Of a stretch of 64,000 bases of DNA, positions 32,445 through 42,111 are shown piece by piece. Position numbers and translations under genes: made by a program. Position 1 is the first letter of the stretch; each line of letters starts with the position of its first letter. The notes under the pieces were generated by a model, which saw only the letters and a list, made by a program, of their open reading frames with translations, had not been told where the DNA came from and did not search any database. Source of the DNA: Caulobacter sp. 602-2 (GTDB lineage: Bacteria; Pseudomonadota; Alphaproteobacteria; Caulobacterales; Caulobacteraceae); NCBI RefSeq assembly GCF_011043625.1, contig NZ_JAAKGT010000006.1, positions 62,001 to 126,000 of the forward strand. The letters run 5' to 3'.

Positions 32445-33704
32445 ATGAACACCCCGGCAGCGGCGGGCCAGGAACACCGGCGCCTGACGCAACAAGAAGT
32501 CGACGTGATCTGCGCCAAGCACGACCGCCTGTGGTCGGCTAGGCTCGGCGGCGCGCGCGCGGTCTTCGCTTTCTGCGACCTGTCGGGGCTGGTCCTGGCG
32601 GGACGCAATCTGTGCGACGCCGACTTCACCGGCGCGCTGCTGGTCGGAACCGACCTGCGCCGCTGCAAGCTCGACAACGCCAACCTCTACGGCGCCGACA
32701 TGCAGGGCGCCGACCTCACCGATTCTTCGCTGCGTCGCGCCGACCTGCGCGGCTCCAGCCTGCGCGGCGCCAACCTTACCGGCGCCGACCTGTTCGAGGC
32801 CGACCTGCGCGAGGGCCAGATCGCCGCCGCCGACCGCGAGAAGGGCTACCGCATTCTCGAGCCGGTGCAGCGCGAGGCCTATGCGACGGGGGCCAACCTG
32901 TCGGGGGCCAACCTCGAGCGCTCGCGGCTGTCGGGCATCGTGGCCACCAAGGCCGACTTCAGCGACGCGATCCTCAAGGACGCCAAGCTGGTCCGCGCCA
33001 ATCTCAAGCAGGCCAACTTCAACGGCGCCAACATGGCCGGCGCCGACCTGTCGGGGGCCAATCTGGCCGGGGCCGACCTGCGCAACACCGTGCTGGTGGG
33101 GGTCAAGACCCTGTCCTGGAACGTCACCGGGGCCAGCATGGAAGGCGCGCTGACCGACAAGGCCTCGGGCGTCGACGTTTCCGACATGCCCTACGAGCAG
33201 ATGATCTCCGACCATGCGCGCTGGTGCGAGACCGGCGGGGCGGAGGGCAAGCCTTCGGTCTTCGACCGGGCCGACCTGCGCAATCTGAAGAGCATCCGCG
33301 GCTTCAACCTGACGGCCCTGTCGGCCAAGAGCGCGGTGTTCTACGGCCTCGACATGGAAGGCGTGCAGATGCAGGGCGCCCAGCTGGAAGGCGCCGACCT
33401 TCGGGCCTGCAACCTGCGCCGGGCCGACCTGCGGGGCGCGAGACTGAAGGGCGCCAAGCTTTCCGGCTCGGACCTGCGCGACGCCCAGCTGGGGCCGCTG
33501 CTGATCGGCAAGGACCGGCTGCTGCCGGCCGACCTGACCGGGGTGCTGCTGACCAACGCCGACCTGGCCCGGGCCGACCTGCGCGGCGCGTGCCTGGCGG
33601 GCGCCGATCTCTCGAGGGCGAACTTCACCAACGCCAACCTCAAGGACGTCGACATCACCGGCACGGTCCGGCTGGGCGCCCGAGGGCTCGAAGACCTCAT
33701 CTAA
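32445..33704 (+). CDS. Pentapeptide-repeat protein, first of tandem pair
   Basis: A 419-residue protein made largely of A(D/N)LxX pentapeptide repeats that fold as a right-handed quadrilateral beta-helix. Repeat blocks lie at about residues 40-125, 145-230 and 285-410. They are separated by two non-repeat inserts: one with REGQIAAADREKGYRILEP, the other with ARWCETGGAEG. The first 35 residues are helical (LTQQEVDVICAKHDRLWSA). No signal peptide is seen. Pentapeptide proteins can mimic DNA (gyrase protection) or act as scaffolds; no function is proven here. A paralogue of identical length follows 106 bp downstream. Confidence 0.9.
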   Translation: MNTPAAAGQEHRRLTQQEVDVICAKHDRLWSARLGGARAVFAFCDLSGLVLAGRNLCDADFTGALLVGTDLRRCKLDNANLYGADMQGADLTDSSLRRADLRGSSLRGANLTGADLFEADLREGQIAAADREKGYRILEPVQREAYATGANLSGANLERSRLSGIVATKADFSDAILKDAKLVRANLKQANFNGANMAGADLSGANLAGADLRNTVLVGVKTLSWNVTGASMEGALTDKASGVDVSDMPYEQMISDHARWCETGGAEGKPSVFDRADLRNLKSIRGFNLTALSAKSAVFYGLDMEGVQMQGAQLEGADLRACNLRRADLRGARLKGAKLSGSDLRDAQLGPLLIGKDRLLPADLTGVLLTNADLARADLRGACLAGADLSRANFTNANLKDVDITGTVRLGARGLEDLI

Positions 33705-33810
33705 GCTACCCAATTTGAGAAGTGTGGGGCGACCTTAACCGTTCGCTCGTCGATTCCTGTTATCCGATGACCTGTAGAAGATCTGAGTATCGCCGGGAGG
33801 GGGTCCCGCA

Positions 33811-35070
33811 ATGAACGCCGCACAGAGCCTCGCGGGCCGCCGCAAGCTCAGTCAGGCCGAACTCGACATGATCGTCACGGCCCACGAGAAGTTCGTGACC
33901 GGCAAGCAGGGCGGCAAGCGAGCCTCGCTGCGGTTCATGAACCTGTCGGGGCTGGACCTGTCGTTCCGCAACCTGACCGACGCCGATCTTTCCGCCTCGA
34001 TCCTCGACGGCTGCCGGATGGTGCGCGCCAAGCTGGACCGCGCCAGCCTGTTCGGCTGCGACCTGCGCAAGGCCGACCTGCGCCAGGCCAGCCTTCAGCG
34101 CGCCGACCTGCGCGGAGCCTGCCTGCGCGGCGCCAACCTTTCGCAGGCCGACCTGACCCAGGCCGACTTCCGTGAGGGCCAGATCGCCATCCCACACCCC
34201 CGCAAGGGCCTGGACACCGTCAAGCACGAGGTCCGCAACGGCGAGGTCGACGAGGTCAACTTCTCGGGCGCCACCCTGGACGGCTCGCAGTTCACCGGCG
34301 TCTCGGCGTTCAAGGCCGACTTCTCCGACTGCTCCTTGCGCGGCGCCAAGCTGTCGGGCGCTAACCTCAAGGAAGCCAATCTGGTCGGGGCCATCCTCGA
34401 CAACGCCGACGTCAAGGGCGCCAACCTGGAGGGGGCCAACCTGCAGGGCGCGGTGATGTCGGGGGTCGACACCTCGACGGCGCGGGTGAGCGGCGCGCAC
34501 ATGACCGGCGCCCTGACGACCTCGACGCCCGAGGCGGTGAACAAGGCCCGCGAGCTCTACGCCCGCTGCCTGGCCAACCAGCAATGGTGCCAGACCGGCG
34601 GCAAGGAGGGCGCGGCGGCCCGTCTCGACGGCGAGGACCTGCGCCCGATCGGCGATCGCCTCAAGGGTCTGCGCCTGACGGCCATGAGCGCCCGGGGCGC
34701 CTGCTTCGTCGGCATGGACCTGTCCGGCGCCCAGCTGCAGGGCGCCAACCTGCAGAACGCCGACCTGCGCGCGGCCAACCTGCGCGGCGCGGACCTGCGA
34801 GGGGCCAAGCTGACCGGCGCCAACCTGACCAAGGCCGACCTGCGCCAGGCCTTCCTGTCGCCCCTGCCGCTGGGGCCCGAGCGCAAGACCGTCGGCAGCC
34901 TGGCCGCCGCGCGCCTGCGCTACGCCATGCTGCAGACCGCCGACCTTTCCGAGGCCGTCCTCGACGGCGCCGACCTGCGCGGCGCCGACTTCACCGGCGC
35001 CCGTATCGCCAAGGCCAGTTTCCGCGACTGCGACGTCGGCCAGGCCCAGGGGCTGGAGTTCGGGGCGTAA
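33811..35070 (+). CDS. Pentapeptide-repeat protein, second of tandem pair
   Basis: A 419-residue paralogue of the preceding gene with the same layout. It has the N-terminal helix (KLSQAELDMIVTAHEKFVTG), the first repeat block, the insert starting REGQIAIPHPRKGLDTVKHE, a second block and the insert QQWCQTGGKEG. The last repeat block ends ASFRDCDVGQAQGLEFGA. The shared REGQIA and WCxTGGxEG inserts show that the pair arose by duplication of a whole gene rather than by chance similarity of repeats. ATG 33811 follows GGGAGGGGG. The 106-bp gap contains CCTTAACCGTT and a GANTC site, so it may have its own promoter. Confidence 0.9.
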   Translation: MNAAQSLAGRRKLSQAELDMIVTAHEKFVTGKQGGKRASLRFMNLSGLDLSFRNLTDADLSASILDGCRMVRAKLDRASLFGCDLRKADLRQASLQRADLRGACLRGANLSQADLTQADFREGQIAIPHPRKGLDTVKHEVRNGEVDEVNFSGATLDGSQFTGVSAFKADFSDCSLRGAKLSGANLKEANLVGAILDNADVKGANLEGANLQGAVMSGVDTSTARVSGAHMTGALTTSTPEAVNKARELYARCLANQQWCQTGGKEGAAARLDGEDLRPIGDRLKGLRLTAMSARGACFVGMDLSGAQLQGANLQNADLRAANLRGADLRGAKLTGANLTKADLRQAFLSPLPLGPERKTVGSLAAARLRYAMLQTADLSEAVLDGADLRGADFTGARIAKASFRDCDVGQAQGLEFGA

Positions 35071-35080
35071 CCCCAAAACC

Positions 35081-35192
35081 CTCCCCCTGAAGGGGGAGGT
35101 GGCCCAGAGGGCCGGAGGGGGAAGCGGCTGCTGATGCGCCGCCATCACTTCCCCCTCAGTCGCTCCGCGACAGCTCCCCCTTCAGGGGGAGC
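35081..35192. repeat. Palindrome family D, complete copy between convergent genes
   Basis: CTCCCCCTGAAGGGGGAGGT at the left, GGCCCAGAGGGCCGGAGGGG next, and CTCCCCCTTCAGGGGGAG at the right. Internal CAGTCGCTCCGCGACAG is another inverted unit. The element could end transcription from both the pentapeptide gene and the peptidase gene. Confidence 0.85.
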
Positions 35193-35201
35193 GTCTTGTC
35201 C

Positions 35202-36716
<1,515 letters not shown>

Positions 36717-36789
36717 GGAGGAAGTGTGGCCCTTGCGGATGAAGCGATGGCTTCGCTTACACCCGCCTTGGGGCGAAGACGAGGCGCAG

Positions 36790-36990
36790 CTAGAAGCGCC
36801 GCCGCTTCAGCGAGGCGAAGGCGTCGAGCATCACGGCCGCCAGGTGGCTCTGGCTGCGGGCGAAGGCGGGATCGGCGGCCTCGCCCGACAGCCGCATGCC
36901 GTCGGGGCGGGTGACGCTCCAGGTGCAGCGGCCGGCGGCGACGTCGAGTTCGACCTGGCAGTCGGAGGCGGGCGGGGCGGCGGTCAGCAT
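36790..36990 (-). CDS. Hypothetical protein, 66 aa
   Basis: A 66-residue protein with ASDCQVELDVAAGRCTWSVT in the first half and a helical end (RSQSHLAAVMLDAFASLKRR). It contains two cysteines spaced like a small beta-hairpin. No family is recognised. An 11-bp spaced direct repeat (GTGGAG/GTGCAG) about 75 bp upstream resembles repeats before the nearby response regulator gene, so it may be a target of that regulator. Confidence 0.6.
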   Translation of the reverse strand: MLTAAPPASDCQVELDVAAGRCTWSVTRPDGMRLSGEAADPAFARSQSHLAAVMLDAFASLKRRRF

Positions 36991-37061
36991 GGCAAATCTC
37001 CTGGCCGAAGAGGCGTCAGCGGCACCCTACGGACGGCGTGCGGCGCCCTGATGGACCGCAT

Positions 37062-37078
37062 GTGGAGATTTCGTGCAG
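37062..37078 (-). promoter_or_regulatory. Direct repeat GTGGAG / GTGCAG with 11-bp period
   Basis: GTGGAG at 37062 and GTGCAG at 37073 start exactly 11 bp apart, one helical turn. The same unit and period occur at 39468 and 39479 upstream of the response regulator gene. It may be a binding site for the OmpR-type regulator. Confidence 0.35.
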
Positions 37079-37082
37079 ACGG

Positions 37083-38675
37083 TCAGGCCGGCGGCAGCGA
37101 CAGGGTGAAGCGCGCGCCGTCGGCCCCGGCGACATAGGCCACCTCGCCGCCGTGGGCGCGGGCCAGGGAGCGGGCGATCGACAGGCCAAGACCGGTTCCG
37201 CCCTCGGCCCGGCGGGTGGTGAAGAACGGCTCGAACAGCCGCGCGGCGTCGGCAGAGGCCACGCCAGGGCCGTCATCGGCGACCACCAGCACGACGGCCT
37301 GCCCGCGGTCGTGGCCGCTGATCGCGACCTTGCCGGCGCCGGCCTGGCGGCTGTTCTCGACCAGAACGGTCAGCACCGTCTCGATCATCGCCAGCGGGGC
37401 GGCGACCGGCGGCAGGTCGCCGGAAAGATCAGCCGTCACCGCGAAGGCGGGCGTCGACAGGGCGGCCGCCACGGACTTCGCCGCCGCCGCGGAAGCGGCC
37501 GCGACCCCTGCCTCGGGGGTCGCCATGTCGGCCCGGGCCAGTTCCAGCAGCCGTCCGACCAGGGCCGACAGGCGGGCGTTGTCGGCGGCGATGTTGGCCA
37601 GGAAGCGTTCGCGCTCGGCCTGGCTCATGGTGGGGTAGTGGTCCTGCAGGAGCTCGATGGCCCCGCGCACCCCGGCCAGCGGGGTCTTGAACTCGTGGCT
37701 GAGGGCGGCGGCGAAGTCGCGCAGATAGCGCGAGCGCTTGTCGATCGCCCCGGCCATGGCCCGGAAGTCGTCGTACAGCGCCTGGATCTCGACGGCCGCG
37801 GTGCGGGGCGTTTCGGGCGCATCGCCCTGGCCGGTGGCCATGGCGCGGGTGGCGGCGCTGAGCTGCTCGATCGGCCGGGTGACCCCGCGCGACACCAGGC
37901 CCGCCAGGCTGAACAGCACCAGCAGGATGACGCCGGCGCCCAGCAGCAGCTTGCCGCGGTCCTCGTGCAGGCCCTTGAACAGGCCGCGCGGCGAGCGCGA
38001 CAGCAGCAGCACGCCCACCGTCCTGCCGTCGACCACCACCGGGCGGACGTGGTGCAGGCGCACGGCCGAGGCTCGGCTCAGCCATTCCCAGATGTAGCGC
38101 GGACGGTACTGGCCGATCCGGCGAAGCACGGTCTCGGACCGTCCCGACAGGGCGTGGCGCACCTCGGGCAGGGTCGACAGGTCGCCGCCGGCGCCCAGGC
38201 CCCGCACCACGCGGCCATGGGCGTCGGTCAGCACGACGGCGGCCAGGGTGCTGCGGGTGGTGTCGGCGAAGATGCGGTCCAGTCGGGCGGCGGCCGCGAC
38301 GGCGTCGGGATCCGGCGTCCCGGCGGCCGGGGCGGGCGTAGGACGTTCGGGCAGGATCACCGCGGCCGACAGATCGATGCTGGGCTTTTCGGGGCGATAG
38401 TAGGCGGGGTCTTCCGGATCCGGTTCGGGCAGGGCGGAGGCGGGCGGCGCGCCGGGCCACAGGGCCGCCGCCGCGGCCGCCAGGGCCGCGCCCTGGGCGT
38501 TCAGCTCGGCCTCGGTCTGGCGCACCAGGGTGTTTTCGTAGCTGCGCAGGAAGATCCCGCCCAGCGCCGGCATGGCGGCGGCGAACATCAGCACCGCCAG
38601 CAGGATCGAGCGCAGGCGCAGCGCCGGCCAGCGGCGCTTGATCGCGTCCTTGAAGGCCGACAGCGCGGCGATCAC
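37083..38675 (-). CDS. Two-component sensor histidine kinase
   Basis: A 530-residue membrane kinase. A first transmembrane helix (ILLAVLMFAAAMPALGGIF) is followed by a periplasmic domain of about 240 residues with a Pro-rich stretch. A second helix (LLLGAGVILLVLFSLAGLV), HAMP-like linker (VTRPIEQLSAATRAMA) and HisKA domain with phosphoacceptor His in AAALSHEFKTPLAGVRGA come next. The HATPase part has VENSRQAG, VVADDGPGV, FEPFFTTR and GTGLGLSIARSLARAHGG. GTG 38675 overlaps the regulator stop as GTGA. The signal is unknown; the layout is CreC-like. Confidence 0.93.
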   Translation of the reverse strand: MIAALSAFKDAIKRRWPALRLRSILLAVLMFAAAMPALGGIFLRSYENTLVRQTEAELNAQGAALAAAAAALWPGAPPASALPEPDPEDPAYYRPEKPSIDLSAAVILPERPTPAPAAGTPDPDAVAAAARLDRIFADTTRSTLAAVVLTDAHGRVVRGLGAGGDLSTLPEVRHALSGRSETVLRRIGQYRPRYIWEWLSRASAVRLHHVRPVVVDGRTVGVLLLSRSPRGLFKGLHEDRGKLLLGAGVILLVLFSLAGLVSRGVTRPIEQLSAATRAMATGQGDAPETPRTAAVEIQALYDDFRAMAGAIDKRSRYLRDFAAALSHEFKTPLAGVRGAIELLQDHYPTMSQAERERFLANIAADNARLSALVGRLLELARADMATPEAGVAAASAAAAKSVAAALSTPAFAVTADLSGDLPPVAAPLAMIETVLTVLVENSRQAGAGKVAISGHDRGQAVVLVVADDGPGVASADAARLFEPFFTTRRAEGGTGLGLSIARSLARAHGGEVAYVAGADGARFTLSLPPA

Positions 38676-39388
38676 GCCTGGGCGTCCTGGCCCTGGCAGG
38701 CGCCCAGGCGATAGCCGACCCCGGGACGGGTCTCGACCACGTCGGTTCCGCCCAGCCTGGCGAACTTGGCGCGCAGGTTGCGCACGTGGCTGTCGATGGT
38801 GCGGTCGGTGAGGGCGAAGCCGGGGCCGCGCAGCTTGTCGATGATGGCGTCGCGGGTGAAGACGCGGCGCGGGGCGCTGGCCAGGGTCCACAGGATGCCG
38901 AACTCGGTGACGGTCAGGGACGTCTCGGTCTCGCCCCAGGCCGCCCGCCAGGCGTCGGCCTCCAGGCTGAGGCGGCCATGGCTGACCAGCTTGGCTTCTT
39001 CGGCCGCCGGCGCCGGGGCCGCGGCGCTGGCGCGGCGCAGGATGGCGCTGACCCGGGCCGTCACCTCGCGCGGGCTGAACGGCTTGACCACGTAGTCGTC
39101 GGCGCCCAGTTCGATGCCCAACACCCGGTCGATCTCGTCGTCGCGCGACGACAGCAGCAGCACCGGCAGCTGGCCCTCGGCGCGGATGCGGCGGCAGACG
39201 TCCAGGCCGTTGAGGCGCGGCATGTTGATGTCGAGCACCACCAGGGCCGGCCGGTGAGCCGCGATCGCCTCCAGCGCCGCCTCGCCGTCGGCGGCCTCGA
39301 CCGTGGCGTAGCCGGCCTTGCCCAGGGCGAAAGCCAGCAGTTCGCGGATGTGCGGCTCGTCGTCGACGATCAGGATCGGCTGAGTCAT
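38672..39388 (-). CDS. OmpR-family response regulator
   Basis: A 238-residue regulator. The receiver domain has DDE near residue 10, phosphoacceptor Asp in LVVLDINMPRLNG, and Lys in DDYVVKPFSPREV. The C-terminal OmpR winged helix shows LTVTEFGILWTLASAPRRVF, DRTIDSHVRNLRAKF and a closing VGYRLG. A low-complexity Ala/Pro linker joins the two. It is translated with the kinase gene (GTGA overlap). Three GTGCAG units 57-96 bp upstream, two of them 11 bp apart, suggest autoregulation. Confidence 0.95.
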   Translation of the reverse strand: MTQPILIVDDEPHIRELLAFALGKAGYATVEAADGEAALEAIAAHRPALVVLDINMPRLNGLDVCRRIRAEGQLPVLLLSSRDDEIDRVLGIELGADDYVVKPFSPREVTARVSAILRRASAAAPAPAAEEAKLVSHGRLSLEADAWRAAWGETETSLTVTEFGILWTLASAPRRVFTRDAIIDKLRGPGFALTDRTIDSHVRNLRAKFARLGGTDVVETRPGVGYRLGACQGQDAQA

Positions 39389-39444
39389 GGCGCAGATGTT
39401 CCGCTTGCGACGTCCGGGGTCAACGGCGGGCATAGGCGCGGGGC

Positions 39445-39484
39445 GTGCAGGATCTGCGGCCAGGGCCGTGCAGATCCGGTGCAG
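39445..39484 (-). promoter_or_regulatory. Three GTGCAG direct repeats upstream of the OmpR-type regulator
   Basis: Units start at 39445, 39468 and 39479, so spacings are 23 and 11 bp, on one face of the helix. OmpR-family proteins bind direct repeats with such spacing. A similar pair precedes the gene at 36790-36990. Confidence 0.4.
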
Positions 39485-39488
39485 ACGT

Positions 39489-39518
39489 AAAAAAGGGCGG
39501 CGCGAGATCGCGCCGCCC
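39489..39518 (-). terminator. Terminator downstream of hsp20
   Basis: On the minus strand GGGCGGCGCGA and TCGCGCCGCCC form an 11-bp stem with a 2-nt gap, followed by TTTTTT. Located 44 bp after the hsp20 stop. Confidence 0.9.
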
Positions 39519-39561
39519 GAAAGTCGGAGGGGGAATTCAGAGACAGAGAAAGCGGTCGCCC

Positions 39562-40020
39562 TTAGGCGGCCTTTTCGCCTTCGATCACGGCGGTGTCGGC
39601 GCCGGTGCTGATCGGGATGCTGCGGGGCTTGAGGGCTTCCGGCAGTTCGCGCTTGAGCGCGATGGTCAGCAGGCCGTCGGCCAGGGCCGCGTCGGTCACC
39701 ACCACGTAGTCGGCCAGCTGGAAGCGGCGGTCGAAATTGCGCTCGGCGAGACCGCGATGCAGGTAGCGCTTGGTCTCGTCGTTGGCCGCCTTGCGGCCCG
39801 AGACGGTCAGCAGGCCTTCCTTGGCCTCGATCGACAGTTCTTCCGGCTTGAAGCCGGCGACGGCGATCTCGATGCGGTAGGAATTCTCGTCGGTGCGCTC
39901 GATGTTGTAGGGCGGATAGCCGGAGGCGGCTTCGGTCTTGGCGGCGGCGTCGAGTTGCGCGGCCAGGCGGTCGAAGCCGACGAGCGAGCGGTACAGGGGC
40001 GAAAGGTCGATCGTACGCAT
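39562..40020 (-). CDS. Small heat-shock protein, Hsp20 / IbpA type
   Basis: A 152-residue small heat-shock chaperone that binds unfolding proteins in large oligomers. The alpha-crystallin domain runs from about residue 38 to 130 (YNIERTDENSYRIEIAVAGF, LLTVSGRKAAND and the LADGLLTIALKRELPE end). The C-terminal IxI-type motif is RSIPIST. The N-terminus LYRSLVGFDRLAAQLD is as in IbpA-class alphaproteobacterial proteins. The leader contains a sigma-32-like promoter and a hairpin that pairs with the ribosome binding site. ATG 40020. Confidence 0.95.
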   Translation of the reverse strand: MRTIDLSPLYRSLVGFDRLAAQLDAAAKTEAASGYPPYNIERTDENSYRIEIAVAGFKPEELSIEAKEGLLTVSGRKAANDETKRYLHRGLAERNFDRRFQLADYVVVTDAALADGLLTIALKRELPEALKPRSIPISTGADTAVIEGEKAA

Positions 40021-40028
40021 AAGTGTAG

Positions 40029-40050
40029 AACCTTCTTCTCAAGCAAGGTT
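40029..40050 (-). promoter_or_regulatory. ROSE-like RNA thermometer hairpin covering the hsp20 ribosome binding site
   Basis: In the transcript, AACCUUGCUU, a GAGA loop and AGAAGGUU fold back on each other. The purine stretch AGAAGG, 8 nt before the AUG, is the ribosome binding site and is paired with CCUUGCU. The UUGCU opposite the Shine-Dalgarno sequence is the hallmark of ROSE elements found before small heat-shock genes in alphaproteobacteria. Confidence 0.65.
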
Positions 40051-40134
40051 GCAGTCAGTATTCGAACCTTCGACGACCCGTCATCGGCCTCGTCTGCGAT
40101 CCGGAAGGCCCGGCTGTCCAGCGCCTTCGGTTGA

Positions 40135-40164
40135 ATAGTTGGGAGGTCGTTTTTCGACTTCAAG
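40135..40164 (-). promoter_or_regulatory. Sigma-32-type heat-shock promoter of hsp20
   Basis: On the minus strand CTTGAAG (-35) and CCCAACTAT (-10) are separated by 14 bp. The heat-shock sigma factor consensus is CTTGAAA and CCCCATNT with 13-17 bp spacing. It would give a leader of about 105 nt before the ATG, the usual ROSE length. Confidence 0.6.
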
Positions 40165-40307
40165 GGGTGCGGCGTTTTTGAATGTAGTCGTCGCTGGGGC
40201 ATGGCCCGGGCAGGTCGTACAGGTCCCCGGCGGGGAGGGCCGGAATCGCTTGATCGAGCGCCACCCAAGGTTAAGGTCCGTCACCTCGACGACGACGGAG
40301 ACAGACC

Positions 40308-41150
40308 ATGCCCGCCCGCCGCCACCTGCTGATCCTGGCCGCCGCCGCGGCCCTCGTTCCAGCCACCAGCGCCCTGGCCGCTGACGCCGCCCTCAAGGCC
40401 GCCGTCGCCTCGCCCGACCGCACGCCCGCCAGCGTCGCCCGCGACGGCGCCCGCCACCCGTACGAGAGCCTGGCGTTCTGGGGGCTCAAGCCCGGCCAGA
40501 CCGTGATCGAGGTCTCGCCCGGCGGCGGCTATTGGACCGAGATCCTCGCGCCCTACGCCAAGGCCACGAAGGGGACCTACGTCGCCGGCGTCGCCGACCT
40601 GGCCAATCCCAAGCTTTCGGAAGGCGCCCGCAAGGGTCGCGCGGCCTTCGAGGCCCGCTTCGCCGACGAGGCCAAGTACGGCAAGGTCAAGTTCGTCGAC
40701 TTCGGCCCCGTGGCCGCGCCGCTGGGCGCGCCGGGCTCGGCCGACTTGGTGCTGACCGCCCGCAACGTCCACAACTGGACCGGCCGTCCGGGCGAGGTCG
40801 ACAAGATCTTCGCCGACTTCTTCGCCGTGCTGAAGCCGGGCGGCGTGCTGGCCATCGAGGAGCACCGCGCCGAGCCGGCCGACGAGAAGAGCCCCGGCGC
40901 GGGCGGCTACATGGCCACCTCGACCGTCGTCGCCATCGCCGAGAAGGCCGGCTTCAAGCTCGACGCCAAGTCCGAGGTCAACGCCAACCCCAAGGACACC
41001 AAGGACCACCCCTTCGGCGTCTGGACTCTGCCGCCCACCCGCCAGTCGGCGCCGTCGGGCCAGCCGGCCGATCCGAACTTCGACCGCGCCAAGTACGACG
41101 CCATCGGCGAGAGCGACCGCATGACCCTGCGCTTCAAGAAGCCGGCGTGA
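40308..41150 (+). CDS. Exported methyltransferase-fold protein (COG4798-like), first paralogue
   Basis: A 280-residue protein with a Sec signal peptide (LLILAAAAALVPATSALAAD). The mature part is a class I SAM-dependent methyltransferase fold: the motif I-like VIEVSPGGGYWTEILAPYA, a conserved VLTARNVHNWTG strand and LKPGGVLAIEEHRAEP. The end has the family-specific NANPKDTKDHPFGVWTLPPT and YDAIGESDRMTLRF. It resembles proteins labelled predicted methyltransferase, with no proven substrate. Export is odd because SAM is made in the cytoplasm. It is followed by a paralogue 47 bp downstream. Confidence 0.88.
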   Translation: MPARRHLLILAAAAALVPATSALAADAALKAAVASPDRTPASVARDGARHPYESLAFWGLKPGQTVIEVSPGGGYWTEILAPYAKATKGTYVAGVADLANPKLSEGARKGRAAFEARFADEAKYGKVKFVDFGPVAAPLGAPGSADLVLTARNVHNWTGRPGEVDKIFADFFAVLKPGGVLAIEEHRAEPADEKSPGAGGYMATSTVVAIAEKAGFKLDAKSEVNANPKDTKDHPFGVWTLPPTRQSAPSGQPADPNFDRAKYDAIGESDRMTLRFKKPA

Positions 41151-41196
41151 TCGGGCGTCGCCATTTGGCCAAGGTCGCGGTCTAAGGCTGGGATCC

Positions 41197-42111
41197 ATGC
41201 GTAACGGGGGATCGATGGACCCAGTCTCTTCCTGGTCGCGTCGCGGCCTGCTCGTCGCCGCCGGTGCGGCCGGCCTGGTCGGTTGCGGCCGCAAGAAGGA
41301 CGAACCGACCGCCAAGGCCGAGCCGCCCAAGCCCGCCAAGGGCGGCGCCGCCACCCTGCAGGGAGCGGTGGCCGGCGACTGGCGCTCCAGCGCCGACAAG
41401 GCCCGCGACGCCTGGCGCCATCCGGTGCAGAGCCTGGAGTTCTGGGAGATCCGGCCCGGCCAGACGGTGGTCGAGTTCTGGCCCGGCGCGGGCTGGTACA
41501 CCGAGATCCTGGCGCCGTTCCTGGCCTCGACCGGCGGCAAGCTCTACGAGGCGGTGCTGGAGGCCGATCCCGCCGACCCGGCCGCCGCCGAGATCGTCGC
41601 CGCCTATCGCCGCAAGCTGGAGGCCAAGCCCAGGCTCTACGGCAAGGTCGACATCACCACCTTCGGCCGCAACAGCGGTCCGGTGGCCCCGGCAGGCAGC
41701 GTCGACCGGGTGCTGTTCCTGCGCAACCTGCACAACTGGATGGCCGGCGGCATCGCCGAGAAGGCCTTCAAGGACGCCCTGGCGGCGCTGAAGCCCGGCG
41801 GCATCCTCGGCGTCGAGGAGCATCGCGGCGAGCCCGGACGGGTGCAGGACGTGCTGGCCGCCGACGGCTATGTCCAGCAGGCCTATGTCGAGCAGTTGGC
41901 CAAGGAGGCCGGCTTCGTCCTGGCCGGCGCCAGCGAGATCAACGCCAATCCCAAGGACACCAAGGACCATCCGTTCGGCGTCTGGACCCTGCCGCCGACC
42001 CGCCTGTCGGCGCCGCGCGGCGACCCGGCCGAGCCCGATTTCGACCACGCCAAGTACGACGCCATAGGGGAGAGCGACCGCATGACCCTCAAGTTCGTGA
42101 AGCCGAAGTGA
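41197..42111 (+). CDS. Exported methyltransferase-fold lipoprotein, second paralogue
   Basis: A 304-residue paralogue of the previous gene. The leader SRRGLLVAAGAAGLVGC combines a twin-arginine-like SRRGLL and a lipobox LVGC, so it may be exported folded and lipid-anchored. The mature part has VVEFWPGAGWYTEILAPFLA, VLFLRNLHNWMAGGIAEKAF and LKPGGILGVEEHRGEP. The end NANPKDTKDHPFGVWTLPPT is identical to the first paralogue. An alternative start ATG lies at 41215. Its stop overlaps the GTG of the next gene (GTGA). Confidence 0.87.
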   Translation: MRNGGSMDPVSSWSRRGLLVAAGAAGLVGCGRKKDEPTAKAEPPKPAKGGAATLQGAVAGDWRSSADKARDAWRHPVQSLEFWEIRPGQTVVEFWPGAGWYTEILAPFLASTGGKLYEAVLEADPADPAAAEIVAAYRRKLEAKPRLYGKVDITTFGRNSGPVAPAGSVDRVLFLRNLHNWMAGGIAEKAFKDALAALKPGGILGVEEHRGEPGRVQDVLAADGYVQQAYVEQLAKEAGFVLAGASEINANPKDTKDHPFGVWTLPPTRLSAPRGDPAEPDFDHAKYDAIGESDRMTLKFVKPK

